Source: Haliclystus octoradiatus (lineage: Eukaryota; Cnidaria; Staurozoa; Stauromedusae; Haliclystidae). From it: a stretch of 64,000 nt of DNA. Below, one piece after another: positions 49,990 through 57,617 of the stretch (its first letter is position 1; the number at the start of each line of letters is the position of its first letter). The position numbers and the translations under genes are program-made. The notes beneath the pieces were generated by a model that saw only the letters and a program-made list of their open reading frames with translations, was not told the DNA's origin and searched no databases. The stretch is taken from assembly GCA_916610825.1 (NCBI GenBank), contig OU744452.1:14550110-14614109 (forward strand), written 5' to 3'.

Positions 49990-52335
49990 TTAAAGCTCTG
50001 ATATTTATCATTGAGCACTATACCTACACAAGTGTGGACAACTTCACATCATTATATATCTATTTTACTATTATATATAATAATAATATATGGCGAAAGA
50101 GCTGTAACGAGTTGTAAAGAGTTAAGTTACAGTAAAGAATGTGTATTCTTTGACTCTTTCGCCATATATTATTATTATTTCCCGCTCTGTCAAATGAAGA
50201 CATAGAGCCCTATATTATCTGCTATTAGATAAACATAAATTTTATTTTTACTATTATATATAAATTTATGTTTTACTGGTTTTACTAAACTTGCTCCTAC
50301 ATATGCATCTTAAATTAACATCGTGTAAAATGTCTTTCTTTTTTCAATAGGGATGGACCAAGGATCGTGTTCGTTTGATGTGTGAGAACAGCAACATGGC
50401 TGAATTATCTTCAGAAGCGGATGGTAATGTCTTTGAAGTTAATGACAAAATGAGAGAAATTGTTTTGGTTCGAGGCCAATTGATTTGTCTACATACACGA
50501 GAAACTTTTGACTCACCATGTGTGTTGCCAAAGACAAAGAAAATCTTCAAGTGAGTAGATATACAACAGTACCTATGATGTGATGTACCTAGGAGTATAG
50601 CCAAGATAGTAGGGCAACCAGACTTTAGATTTGATCATATCGGGTCGTCTGTTGTTCAAATCTTCCTATAATGTCAACTCAGCATTGACTTAATCTGAAA
50701 CATCAAATTAGTACATCTTCTGATGGCGTATCGCTTCGCATTGACAATCAAGACATATCTGCCATAAATTCTGTTGAATTTGATCTGCAAATATGTCTCA
50801 TGGCTGAGGTCAGCAATGAGCATGAACAATCACTGCTCTTCTTAGCGAAAAGAGCCACTCCTCTAGAAATAGAAGAATGATACGGGCGGCTCAGTACGGC
50901 AGTATCATCGCCTCGATTACGATGCTGTGATTTGATTGTGCTAATTGATATCATGAAATATGTACAGCTATTTATGATTACGAATATTGACATAAGGCAA
51001 CGATAGATAGCCTGATGGATCACTAAGGTGGAAACTTCAATTGGCAAATATCAACGCCGATGTATGCCGATTTTTGTACGGTGTTCACATATTTTACTTG
51101 CAGGTTCCAATCTGACAACATTCCTAAAGTATTGGCAGTTTGGAAGAAAACAAGCGCTGTGGCTCACAGAGAAGGCGAGACAATAGAAAATCAAACTCAA
51201 GGCATAGAAGGTTTGTGTTGAAATTAAAATTTTTAATATCGTTCCACTTCTAATTGATGGTGTGAAAGACCTGAACAAATTTGAAAAGTGTATATCATTG
51301 AAAAAATGCAAGAATATTTTACTTCATTTAAGATTTTTGTTTTCAAATTATTCGAGCTCTTCTGTCTGAAAATTGGACATCAAAAGTCATTTTTTCTCAA
51401 ACAAGAATTTGGGCTTAAAAAAGGGAAACACGTCTCCATATGACTGTTTGTTTGTTTGTTTTGAGTGACCATTCTCCCAGCCCCAGAGCCATCTATTTAC
51501 AAATAGATGTAAATTTTGTAAATAGATGGCTCTGCCCAGCCCTGCCCAAAAAAGATTAATTTCATTGCTGAAAAGATTGCATTGTTTATTTGTGCATCTT
51601 ATTGAATGAGCATTTGAATTTATAATAAAATTCTGCAACAGAAAAAAATCATTATTAAAATTATTATTAAAAATCTATATGGTTTCTGGAATGGAGGAAA
51701 GATATTCAGAGAAAGACAAAATAAACATTTCAAGGCAAATTTTTTCATGAACCTGCCATAATAGAATTTTAAAATTTGAACTCAAATAATATTGATGATA
51801 TATGTTTTGCTTTAATCTAGATTCTAAAGAGAAGGCTGAAGAGGTTTGTTAAACTTGTTTGAAATAGAGTATATAATTGTCGTTTCATTATATTCTGAAC
51901 TATTGAAACTTTAGTAAAAAATAGATATTTGATGGTAATCATGATGGTAATTTGCGATAAAATCACACAATATAATTGCAAATTTTCGAAATAATCTTAT
52001 TTCATCTTCAGGCAAATTTGCCTGAAGATGAAATGAGATTATTGATGGTAATTGCGATAAGAAACACACAATATAAAATTTTGCCTGAAGATGAAATCAG
52101 ATTATTTCGAAAATTTGCAATTATATTGTGTGTTTTTTATCGCAAATTACCATCATGATATTATTGAAACTTTGACACATTAAATTTAAACCCTTAATAA
52201 TAATATTTAACCATGTATCGATTATTGTTGCATACAAGATAATTTTGACTTCCACAGCTTCAGATGGGCTTTTATCTCGCAATGGAATCGTCACCGTGCG
52301 TTACAATAGCAACGTGTATCATATATTTAGCTTAA
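25627..52335 (+). CDS. SLC9C1: Sperm-type Na+/H+ exchanger with voltage sensor and cNMP domain (gene span)
   Basis: sNHE exchanges Na+ for H+ in the sperm flagellar membrane; voltage and cyclic nucleotides gate it. Exons with GT-AG borders and consistent phases: 25627-25744, 27243-27351, 28104-28221, 30511-30676, 31396-31506, 32618-32888, 33758-33901, 34194-34353, 34967-35230, 36306-36544, 37790-37850, 38494-38748, 44137-44331, 45372-45573, 47427-47575, 47753-47980, 48910-49086, 49513-49641, 50351-50550, 51104-51210, 51821-51843, 52258-52335. The sum is 3504 bp, about 1167 residues, close to human SLC9C1 (about 1177). The start ATG (25627) opens MIDPTANMSALFF. The last exon is the least sure: reading through the donor at 51843 would instead give a stop three codons later. 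Confidence 0.93.
26181..26615. mobile_element. MULE-like MITE with telomeric repeats and tRNA-like segment
   Basis: The inverted ends ACAAGCGGATAGGTACAACAC / GTGTTGTACCTATCCGCTTTT differ at one position. The 9-bp target duplication is AATCTGGAG (26172-26180, 26616-26624). Inside, a ~45-bp unit is duplicated, each copy holding TTAGGGTTAGGG followed by TAAAGTCACGTG. A tRNA-like 3' segment, AGGTTCGACTCCTGAT, follows, then ATACGCATGCGTTG. The last phrase and the tRNA-like and telomeric parts recur in 7697-8075 in the opposite orientation, so the two belong to one family. It sits in SLC9C1 intron 1. Confidence 0.8.
27823..28012. mobile_element. Decayed pogo-like MITE
   Basis: Ends 'cagtgtaacccgctcgag' and 'aatgcgggttggactg' resemble the intact copy at 4309-4493. 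The TA flanks are lost. It is in SLC9C1 intron 2. A second decayed copy is at about 36985-37155. Confidence 0.6.
28617..30401. mobile_element. Non-autonomous TTAA element with long TIRs
   Basis: 1785 bp flanked by TTAA (28613-28616, 30402-30405). Both termini start AGTGGGAATAAACCCCCAGA when read inward. The inverted repeats stay nearly identical for about 215 bp and then fade. No long frame lies between them. TTAA targets suit piggyBac or Kolobok; the end sequence does not settle which. It fills most of SLC9C1 intron 3. Confidence 0.88.
31114..31201. repeat. CATGAA family, short fold-back copy
   Basis: It begins CCCCTGCGAAAAACAATTC and ends TGTTTTCGCAGGG, so the outer inverted ends of the family are clear here. 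It has few internal palindromes and may be close to the unexpanded form. SLC9C1 intron 4. Confidence 0.75.
31208..31300 (+). repeat. SINE head fragment
   Basis: A decayed tRNA-like head ('gattagcttaggtggcagag', later 'gaaggtcaacccagcattgac') of the SINE family seen whole at 38007-38372. SLC9C1 intron 4. Confidence 0.6.
31551..32518. repeat. Expanded CATGAA repeat with a 347-bp tandem duplication
   Basis: Dense TTCATGAAC/GTTCATGAA palindromes fill most of SLC9C1 intron 5. Within it a long unit is repeated once in tandem: 'catttcatcaaaa' at 31601 recurs at 31948, and the following 300+ bases match closely, giving a 347-bp period. It ends with the family's 'tgttttcacagg' terminus. Confidence 0.85.
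33116..33570. repeat. CATGAA repeat cluster
   Basis: Two or three adjacent copies in SLC9C1 intron 6. The best-bounded runs from 'cccccgcgaaaaaaagttc' (about 33283) to 'gtttttcgcaaggg' (about 33459), with many GTTCATGAAC palindromes. Confidence 0.75.
34612..34900. repeat. Two repeat remnants in SLC9C1 intron 8
   Basis: The first part (about 34612-34740) is an inverted, decayed copy of the 52547-52712 MITE ('ggtcacctctatatagtggcc'). The second (about 34757-34900) is a CATGAA-family copy with 'tcattaacttttcgaacat' duplicated in tandem. Confidence 0.6.
35627..35766. repeat. CATGAA family, best-bounded full copy
   Basis: It starts CCCCTACGAAAAACAGTTC and ends GAACTTTTCTTGCAGGGG, inverted ends of roughly 30 bp that include CAGGAGTTCATGAAC and its complement. 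The centre has further palindromes and the 'ccatttaacgttcatgaac' phrase. Other copies in the same intron (9) are at about 35361-35430 and 36086-36222. Confidence 0.8.
36306..37850 (+). CDS. SLC9C1: SLC9C1 exons 10-11: cytosolic linker
   Basis: Exon 10 (36306-36544) and exon 11 (37790-37850) sum to 300 bp in frame. The sequence is hydrophilic and helical-looking (KEFAEMVEEGRIAMIKAEK, then LIELGDIQHNWKVPHYW). In the family this links the exchanger core to the voltage sensor. Confidence 0.88.
38007..38372 (+). repeat. tRNA-derived SINE, best full copy
   Basis: The head reads GGATTAGCTCAGAGTGCAGAGC (A box) and GTGGTTCAAATCCCC (B box). A 5S/7SL-unrelated body follows, and the 3' part includes 'gccactcatctagaaataga' and ends near 'caacaccgtctacatt'. 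At least three other genomic copies occur in this window. It would use an internal RNA polymerase III promoter and a LINE partner for mobility (established for SINEs). SLC9C1 intron 11. Confidence 0.85.
38494..44331 (+). CDS. SLC9C1: SLC9C1 exons 12-13: voltage-sensor domain
   Basis: Exon 12 (38494-38748) encodes S1 and S2 (MNLLIALNMIPIAFELS; NYVYCVVYILEALIK). Exon 13 (44137-44331) encodes S3 (DLFIVFLSFVDIILDVAVI) and S4. S4 reads LKVAKVFRVLRMGRILKLIK, with Lys/Arg at every third place seven times. This regular spacing marks a functional voltage sensor of the kind that gates sNHE on hyperpolarisation (established for sea urchin). The intron between them is 5388 bp because a Gypsy element inserted in it. 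Confidence 0.93.
38766..38900. repeat. CATGAA repeat split by a Gypsy insertion
   Basis: It starts CCCCTGCAAAAATAAGTTC. The repeat resumes at 43817 and ends 'ttttttcgcagga' near 43848. The Gypsy target copy TGAAC lies inside one of its palindromes, so the repeat is older than the Gypsy element. Confidence 0.8.
38901..39041 (-). repeat. Gypsy 3' LTR (141 bp)
   Basis: Identical by eye to 43676-43816. The next purine tract marks it as the 3' copy. Confidence 0.93.
39122..43351 (-). CDS. Gypsy gag-pol polyprotein, 1409 residues
   Basis: A different Gypsy lineage from the element at 8980. Domains in order: gag (1 to about 230); two CCHC knuckles, CYRCGNPSHLANNC and CHNCGKLGHFSKMC (about 237-275); a Gln/Ser-rich linker; protease LIDSGSSVNVIS (about 358); reverse transcriptase with NISDDIIIGG as the active-site box (about 647), where S replaces the usual V before DD; RNase H VVTDASPVGLGAVL (about 792); integrase HHCC finger from HEGHQGI (about 1013); DDE core GCDLCGPF, VTDNGPQF and NGEVERFNR (about 1077, 1132, 1163); and a C-terminal Ser/Gln-rich tail. 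No frameshift or stop is seen. The SDD box is common in some invertebrate Gypsy lineages, so I do not read it as inactivating. Confidence 0.95.
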   Translation of the reverse strand: MAKSVDIACPSLFNTHGDITSLGTRWKKWCQGFDLYLMAAGITDANQKKALILHCGGEDLRELFDTLPEPTRESHPDFSNLDAADQYTKTCLALNTYFLPKKNKRYERHIFRTCSQKINEPISQYVTRLRSLSKTCEFADTSDEIIDQVIEKCLSKKLRKRILKEHDLTLIKLLELATIMESTDHQAEQYTGKEQIHNQHVSISDTEEVNKINYKSKKSKFPKSRIARTPTTSNTQSQHCYRCGNPSHLANNCEVTKGKTCHNCGKLGHFSKMCQSDQQVQPSRSNQVRYIIADNSPDSLNDQQQQQTNHRSVRYIVADESSEESTDDDFVLALDTTTDMKRTKSLYSVIMNSTTMDVLIDSGSSVNVISHQSLKQLIHQPIILPYSKRVYAFNTKTPLAIDGCTWITVNAAGQQSSAKFIIIPDNETTILGYETATLLNLLRIGPSNCQVNHLVATETERLNQILHKYHERFEGLGKLKDVNHQIQVDETIIPVAQKARRLPILMQQQVDKELDKLLELDVIEPVSSPPTWVSPLVIVPKKDSSQIRMCVDMRAVNAAIIREPYQIPTLEELLHELNGCTIFTKLDLNKGYHQIALNPESRDLTTFATHRGLYRYSRLIFGLSSAAEIYQREIEHALAGLPGVRNISDDIIIGGTTADQLLDRMEAVFLRLQKKNLTVNKKKCAFLKDELIYMGHKLSATGVSPDEQKIQAITSLKAPTNVKELRSFLGMITYCSKFLPNFATITEPLRNLLKRDIPWHWKSKQQHSFNHLKEMLLSSETLAYFNPNSYTEVVTDASPVGLGAVLTQKQPDGTIKPISYASRSLSHVEMRFSQIERESLAILFAIERFQMYLYGMKFTVKTDHKPLVHIFASRNTRSPPRIERWITRLMPYNFTVQYEPGKFNSADFLSRSNPVPAPEKTHRMAEEYINFVHTTSTPIFISATRIASEQAKDVDIQKVKHCLETNHVTKDDFPNTFYTSRHDLSVVNNTLMFKNKIVMPSSLTKETLTVAHEGHQGIVRTKQRLRAKVWWPHMNRDVDEFIMRCHGCQVVAPEERKPPLTMTKIPKGAWLLIGCDLCGPFPTGEHLLVCVDYYSRYPEVEILHKIDTTEITKKLRKLFCRYGAPDAIVTDNGPQFRRNNIFKALMTEFGVTHRKVTPYHPEANGEVERFNRNLKKTIQAAIAEHQDWRIVLENFLLAYRTTPHATTGVAPATLMFNRPIKDKLPTNTPPEANRDVINADWNKKILIKSHADHRNHARPHTLKQGDPVLIADTRRHRDKFTPRWKNVPYVISTVKGNSIIVNERENQKKEFMRTSSQVKSYMAPHQQQSSQQINMSPHISSSSSDDFDIPIHNTDVQLDNFNNEESDSSTIAAESEENERVVTDDELFVPRQRPARQTRMPTWLDDYSQ
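43676..43816 (-). repeat. Gypsy 5' LTR (141 bp)
   Basis: Upstream of gag-pol on the minus strand and next to the primer-site candidate. Confidence 0.93.
44637..45326. mobile_element. hAT-like non-autonomous element
   Basis: 690 bp with ends TAGAGGTGGGCCGGTT and AACCGGCCCACCACTA, near-perfect inverted copies; further inverted CGGTTAAT/ATTAACCG motifs lie inside. The flanking direct repeat is ATACAATTTA / ATACAATATA (44627-44636, 45327-45336), one mismatch over 10 bp, longer than the 8 bp usual for hAT. The GGTGGGC start is hAT-like. It has no coding content. SLC9C1 intron 13. Confidence 0.7.
45372..47575 (+). CDS. SLC9C1: SLC9C1 exons 14-15: post-S4 linker
   Basis: Exon 14 (45372-45573) begins GIIPKIIDLVNNRINRQLS right after S4. 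Exon 15 (47427-47575) continues LLQREHPGIAISVKTRQAI. Together they total 351 bp in frame. The charged, helical sequence resembles the C-linker that joins voltage sensor and cNMP domain in HCN/CNG channels (inference by position). Confidence 0.9.
45657..45820. mobile_element. TA-type MITE, decayed copy
   Basis: It starts 'cagtgaaacttgcataaagc' and ends near 'ggtttgactata', matching the family typified by 52547-52712. A deletion derivative is at about 47244-47331. SLC9C1 intron 14. Confidence 0.6.
45965..47115. repeat. CATGAA minisatellite, about 1.15 kb, 32-bp unit
   Basis: The unit is two GTTCATGAAC palindromes and a spacer ATTTGTTTGG or ATTTGTCTAGG, 32 bp long. In the first third the two spacers alternate, making a 64-bp higher-order unit; later units are more divergent and some are truncated. 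It fills most of SLC9C1 intron 14. The palindromes match those inside the dispersed CATGAA elements. It is not a CRISPR array: spacers are repeats themselves and no cas genes are present. Confidence 0.92.
47753..49641 (+). CDS. SLC9C1: SLC9C1 exons 16-18: cyclic-nucleotide-binding domain
   Basis: Exons 47753-47980, 48910-49086 and 49513-49641. Start of domain: LRNLPWLKGMEKEAVKHI, then the first beta-strands VIIKQGEPCDGVYLIVSG. The phosphate-binding cassette is GNVIGEMGLLTNSVRNASV: the Gly-Glu pair and the Arg of RNASV sit where cAMP/cGMP ribose-phosphate contacts lie in HCN, CNG and PKA domains, so binding looks competent. An insert between the strands (SITSPASVDMLGMKNTNSD) is longer than in most channels. 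The C-helix region follows at AYFIPAEKLLESM. Confidence 0.92.
47981..48909. other. SLC9C1 intron 16
   Basis: 929 bp with no clear TIR element. The GC-richer part at about 48120-48370 looks unlike its surroundings and may be an old repeat, but no second copy is in this window. Confidence 0.4.
49959..49993. repeat. (ATTT)n microsatellite
   Basis: About nine TTTA units in SLC9C1 intron 18. Confidence 0.85.
50079..50179. repeat. Fold-back repeat, 23-bp arms
   Basis: AATAATAATATATGGCGAAAG and its complement flank a ~52-base loop. AT-rich borders hide any target duplication. SLC9C1 intron 18. Confidence 0.7.
50351..52335 (+). CDS. SLC9C1: SLC9C1 exons 19-22: C-terminal tail
   Basis: Exons 50351-50550, 51104-51210, 51821-51843 (only 23 bp, DSKEKAEE) and 52258-52335. 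Sequence: GWTKDRVRLMCENSNMAEL, then the basic KFQSDNIPKVLAVWKKTSAV. Phases agree through all four. The final exon encodes LQMGFYLAMESSPCVTIATC and stops at 52333-52335. Its hydrophobic end has no family counterpart that I recall, so the true 3' end could instead be the read-through stop after exon 21 (about 51852). Confidence 0.7.
50590..50930 (+). repeat. tRNA-derived SINE, diverged copy
   Basis: It keeps the head ('tagccaagatagtagggcaa'), the 'gtcaactcagcattgactta' body and the 'gccactcctctagaaataga' 3' part, with more changes than the copy at 38007-38372. SLC9C1 intron 19. Confidence 0.8.
51485..51533. repeat. Perfect 19-bp hairpin
   Basis: AGAGCCATCTATTTACAAA (51485-51503) and its exact complement (51515-51533) around an 11-base loop, in SLC9C1 intron 20. 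Confidence 0.8.
51938..52159. repeat. Long fold-back with internal re-copied arm
   Basis: Outer arms of about 80 bp (from 'atcatgatggtaatttgcg') are nearly perfect reverse complements. Between them sits a second, partial copy of the right arm with an internal deletion, so the phrase 'tttgcctgaagatgaaat' occurs twice on this strand and once inverted. It fills about half of SLC9C1 intron 21. Confidence 0.85.
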
Positions 52336-52546
52336 TTGAAATGTTGAAAGTTGGAACCATGAGAAGTAGGAATTCCCTATTGATCTACGTAAGACAGCAA
52401 TGATCCAGAATCTTCATAGGCGTTCGAACACCTCAAATTTCGAATGACGTCAATTTGGGTGCAACGCAAACCGCTGATACTTGCCAATGATTCCAAGAAA
52501 ATCATAATTTATGTGATCGAAGAATTATATGTGATGGCATACCATA

Positions 52547-52712
52547 CAGTGAAACCTATATATAGCAGTCAGCTATGAAATGTAGAGAAACTGACCGTTT
52601 TATGCAGATGGCCTTTATATACATGGTTGCTTCAATAGAAAATACTATTCTAGGTTCTAGGTATCGCAAGAGTGACCACTATAGACAGGTGGCCGCTGTA
52701 TAGAGGTGACTG
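52547..52712. mobile_element. TA-flanked MITE, reference copy
   Basis: 166 bp, ends CAGTGAAACCTATATATAG and CTATACAGCGG-type complement (reads ...TATAGAGGTGACTG), between TA dinucleotides (52545-52546, 52713-52714). Relatives lie at about 973-1090, 34612-34740, 45657-45820, 47244-47331 and 49316-49395. Mariner/pogo-like by target and CAGT end. Confidence 0.75.
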
Positions 52713-54208
52713 TATATTCATTATAAGATTTCAACACGTTCCCTTCACTCCTCAACCTTCATTCTAGCGTCTGATATTGGTTATAATCATTAGTATAGTT
52801 CATCTACTAATATACGTCGTCTGTGTATCCTATATAATTTTCATGCCCAATATTTGATGGGGCAGGACGAATCATATTTGGACCGGAATCATGACTAGTG
52901 TTGTTATTAATTTTTACTCTTCTATCATTATTTATTCAGGAGACAAAAGAAGCTCATACCTGAAACGCATCAGTGATGCTTATGTACACAAATATATAAA
53001 ATATAATAATGTAATTAACAAAATTGGAATGAAAATAATAAAATTGTATTTATTTATCTATTTATTGAATAAAGATTGTATATATTGTGAAAATTGATAA
53101 TATATATTTATTAACTATATGATAAGTCGTTATAAGTTCGATTTTCTGTGTCAGATAACTATCTCTAAACTAAATTAGAATTCATATGTTCTCATTTGGC
53201 ACTCGTAAGCGATTGAAGCTGCCAAAGAAGTCTGATAATGTGTGTTGATAGGAACATGTAAAATTTTATCTGTTAAGAAATTTCTAAATTTATTAGTCGA
53301 GAACCTTGATTTTAACCCAGTTGTCATAATTGATGAATTATAGCTAAAAAGGATTAACATAAAAACAGTAGCCTAGCCCTACAATGCCCACTTTTTCGCT
53401 GCGGTCATCTATACGAAGCACTGATCTATATAATAACAATAATAACTGCTATTATATAGATCAGTGATACGAAGCGGCCGCAGGTAAAGTGAAGTACAGG
53501 GGCATTGTGGCATAGGTCATAACAAACAGCGTCTTAATGAACTTTACAAAGAGATTTGCGGATCTGCAAGGATAATGTTATCTACAGTTTTCATTTCATT
53601 TATTTATTAGTATATAAAACAAACCATTGAAAGTCTTTTTTATACAGGCAAGCTATGGAAAACTATAAAGTAATATATTTTTAGACTGATATGCAGCCTG
53701 GTATGGCTCTGGGTATAAGTGCTTACAAATAACTCTGGCATTATAAAACGTTAATTGATTCGATCAATCTGATTGGTTTACAGTTATGACGCCAATTCAT
53801 CCTATCAAAACTAGGTTCGAAAACACAATCGATCTTACAATTCAAACTTGACATAACAAATGAGAATTTCCAATTTGATTAGGAGTTTTCAAAAACATTT
53901 TATGAACAAAATGGTCATGTAGATGTTTATAAAAGATTTCCAAATTATGAAGATATAATTATAAATTATCAATCCGAAATTAAAAGCCTCCATTTACATC
54001 ATACAGCCACATGATGTATTATATGTGTGTATTATATACTTACAACACTATAGCTTCATGAAATATCATATAGGCTGTAATACATGACATATATAGTACA
54101 GATCCAAATCGAATGTATAATTGTATCATTATAATTGACTGCTCATAATACTCTCTGAAAGGAATTTAGAGATCCTTACATCGAGATATATATATATATA
54201 TATATATA
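52713..54208. other. Downstream of SLC9C1
   Basis: An AATAAA at 53068-53073 is the first canonical poly(A) signal that I noticed after the SLC9C1 stop, about 730 bp downstream. A fold-back element lies at about 53370-53515, with an inner ACTGATCTATATAATA hairpin and outer ends 'acaatgccca'/'ggggcattgt'. A (TA)n run ends at the transposon boundary. No gene is seen. Confidence 0.5.
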
Positions 54209-54239
54209 TTACGGTGGCCCACAACTGCCACTTACAACA

Positions 54240-54480
54240 ACTTCACTTGCCTGCCACATTAACTTCACTTGCCTGCCACATTAACTTTACTTGCCTGCCA
54301 CAATAAGAAAATCATGCAGCATTAACTTTACTTGCCTGCCACAATAAGAAAATCATGCAGCATTAACTTTACTTGCCTGCCACAACAAAAACATGAATTA
54401 CAACAACTTCACTTGCCTGCCGCATTAAGAACTTACATTACAACAACTTCACTTGCCTGCCACATTAAAAACTTACATTA
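54240..54480. repeat. Subterminal ACTTGCCTGCCACA array, left arm
   Basis: Seven copies of the 14-mer (one with CCGCA) spaced irregularly with AATAAGAAAATCATGCAGC spacers. The right arm has the mirror image at about 59250-59490. Confidence 0.85.
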
Positions 54481-55892
54481 CGGAAGTGTTGCATTCATTA
54501 CGGAAGTATATTCTTCCACGCGTCCGTTTGAAAACGAGATGCTGTGAAGAAATTTTCTATTCTGTGCCTCGGAATTCGGATAAAAAACATGGCCGCTGAT
54601 TGTCTATTATTTTAGTCGATGCAGTTTTCTGTATAAATATAAACTGTGACTGAATGTTATAACAACTCAAAGATAATCAATAACAACCAGGTAAAGCCAT
54701 CATCTGTTTAATCGCCTAGGAACTTGCATGTTTTTTTTGTTATAATTGCAAATCAGTGAAGACAGACAGTGAAGCATAAATTAATCAGATTATCCTGTTA
54801 TCCATGTAGGCTAGACTTTGTATAATGTACATCCACCCTCTCCCTGATCAACTGCTGTTAATATGCTTGCAGATGACTATTTACATTCACCTTGATACAC
54901 TAGTTTGTCATTATTAGGGCTCCGTAGTGCAGAGAACAGTCCCATTATTTCATGATTATATATTCATAAGAAAATATATAGTACATTCACGGCCAAGTGT
55001 TACACGTTCTTGTATTGGAATAATCAATTAATTAACATGGTAATATGTATGAACTGATAATGACTAATAATAATTTATTTCAAAGTTAATAAGTGTATAC
55101 AAGTCACTTGCTGCAATTATTCAATACAAATTTAATATAATTTTTTGTAAGACTTGGTAAATATAACAATCAAATCAAGCTATTCGGCACGAAGGAATCT
55201 TGTAATGGCCGAGTTTGCCAATGGACTCATACAATTTGGGCAGCTTGATGATTTGAAACCGAAGAAAGAAAGCTTGAAATCACTGTTTGGTTTGTACTGC
55301 CAAAAGTGAACTATCACAAATAAAAATATATAAATTATGACCTACCAAATGCCTGTGCATTGAAGTATGCTGTCACAAAAATATCTTTGAATTGATTGTA
55401 TGTTTTTCATATGCTGTAGTTGCAACGATATGGGCTTTCAACGATATGGGTGTGTCTTCGTAAACATATGCAACTTGTCTCGATGGTATACTGCAGACTC
55501 CTCCAATGTACGTTTTGTAGATACAGGAGAAGGAGATGAATAACATGGTTGCAGAATAGATAATATGTAAATGACAGTTGGCTCAAATTGATCGTTCCCT
55601 TTTTGGCAGTAGAAACAGTGGTTTGAATCTTTCTTTCTTCGGTTTCAGATCATCAAGCAATTTGGGCATTGTGTGAGTCCCTTGGCAAACTCAGCCATCA
55701 CCTTCGTGCCGAAAAGCTTGATTTAATCGTTTCCGCTATCGCCTTCTTGTTCGATTCTGCTATGACTCCCTATGCTCCATTATTTCATCAATTCTGTTCT
55801 TCATATCATCCATTATCTCACTAAGAATTTGTTTTTCTTTCTCTGCCAGGGCTTCGTCATCACCATCTGTCACTGGACATGGCTCGAAAATA

Positions 55893-57617
55893 CAGTTATA
55901 TGCTACATCGTCCATGAACTGCTCCGATGGACCACCATGTGCAAGACAAACTGCCACAACTTCTCCACACGTCTGATAGGTTCTATTACTGAATGTATGT
56001 CATCGAGAAGAATGTTATTTTAAAGAGCTCTTCTCTGATTTTTAATATACAAGAGCTCATGAACTCTTTGCCCATGGCTCCTTGATCAATGCCAGCTTCA
56101 CCAAAATACTTGACAGCCTTGACAGTGATTCCTTGCTCTTGGAAAGGAGGCTAGTTGTAGACATCCATACAAACAAACAAACTGCCAATGTCAAGCTGAA
56201 TGTTATGTCACGTCATGGGGGAACGCACCGTAATTACTGATCATTCACTAGAAAAATTTGCTCCGCGCCCTAAATATTTCGAGCTTCGCTATCAAGTCAC
56301 AAAAAGTTTTTAAAAAGAAAGATGAAATCAAACCTCTGAACCTTTATGTATGATTATCCGAAAAGTTATCTACTTTGATATTTTTTGGAATTCAAAGGAT
56401 TTGTATCCTAGTCCAGCTGCTCCTGATCCTTACATAAAATACAACAGCAACAACTATACTTACGAGAATTAATCACAAAATAGTTTGGCCACAAGTTATT
56501 TTGGGAGCAATATTTAGTCTGTGGTATCTCTCACCTGGAAATGGACCCAAAAAAATGACACGTCCCAGTATGGCCATCATTTGGAGGTTACTCTGCGTGT
56601 ACGTAGTATATGATAAGCACATCACATTACAATGAAACAGTAGTCTTACACATAGAGTATATACTGTACTTGATATTTTGAATATATTTCATTTTTGGGT
56701 TATAAATATTGAATTTATAGAGGGTAGCAAAATTAAATTTTTTAAATTGTATATTAAATTTATATGACTGGTGATCCGATGATGAGAAAATGTGTAGTGG
56801 TCATTACTTTAATTAATTGTAAGTCTATATTCATATGAATTGTATTGCTTCACAGTCTCAGTTTTTAGCAAAATTTATACCGACTATAAATCTATAAATG
56901 CTATTGCAAATTTATGTAGAAATCTTAAACAATATATAAATTGATTGAATGATGAGGAATACTACCCGTCATTTCTGGCGAATCCCATTAACTTTTTGTA
57001 TAATTCCAATCCTGTTTTCCAATCATTGGCAGAGTTCTCCTGGCTTTCGTTCATTGCATAAGTAAAATACTCTTCATATTCATCCTCTTGAAGCGGCTCC
57101 AGTACCTGGGTTTTACAAAAAGCAATGTTATCGATACTCGGATACTCTTTGGCAGTCCACCTGATTGCTCAGGAAGATTGTATGATGCATCAGGTCTGCC
57201 AGCAATAGTTTGATACTTGGAATGTCTTATGTAATGCGTATTCCAATGTGGCTGTATCAGCTGGCTTGCATGTCATCAGCTCTGTTATATATGTCTTGCT
57301 CTTCAAGATCCGTAAAGAAATTGATCCACTGTACTCTTGCAGCAATTCCATTTTCTGTTCCCGAATCTGTTAACTTCATTGGAGTACACCTAACCTTTTG
57401 ATTGCATCTAGGTAAAACTGTGCTACAACTTGCGGTGAATTGTTGGATCGTGTGACGTTAAGCCATAACACCTTCCTGCTCCAGCCATCAATACAACCAT
57501 GGATAGTAAACCCAAAAGGTTTTAATTTATCATAGTCATCACAGTGCCAGGCATAGTTTGGGCCAGGGCTGGTATATACCCGTCGCTTGAGCTCATGCGC
57601 CCTCCTAAGTGAGGTGC
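55893..57617. other. Single-copy centre of the fold-back transposon
   Basis: The only part of the element not doubled. Apart from the integrase-like frame entering from the right arm (see 57376-57738) it shows no long frame. Confidence 0.6.

Noticed and set aside
54332-54547. 71-codon frame present in both transposon arms
   Set aside because: Translation of the subterminal repeat array; useful only as evidence that the arms match.
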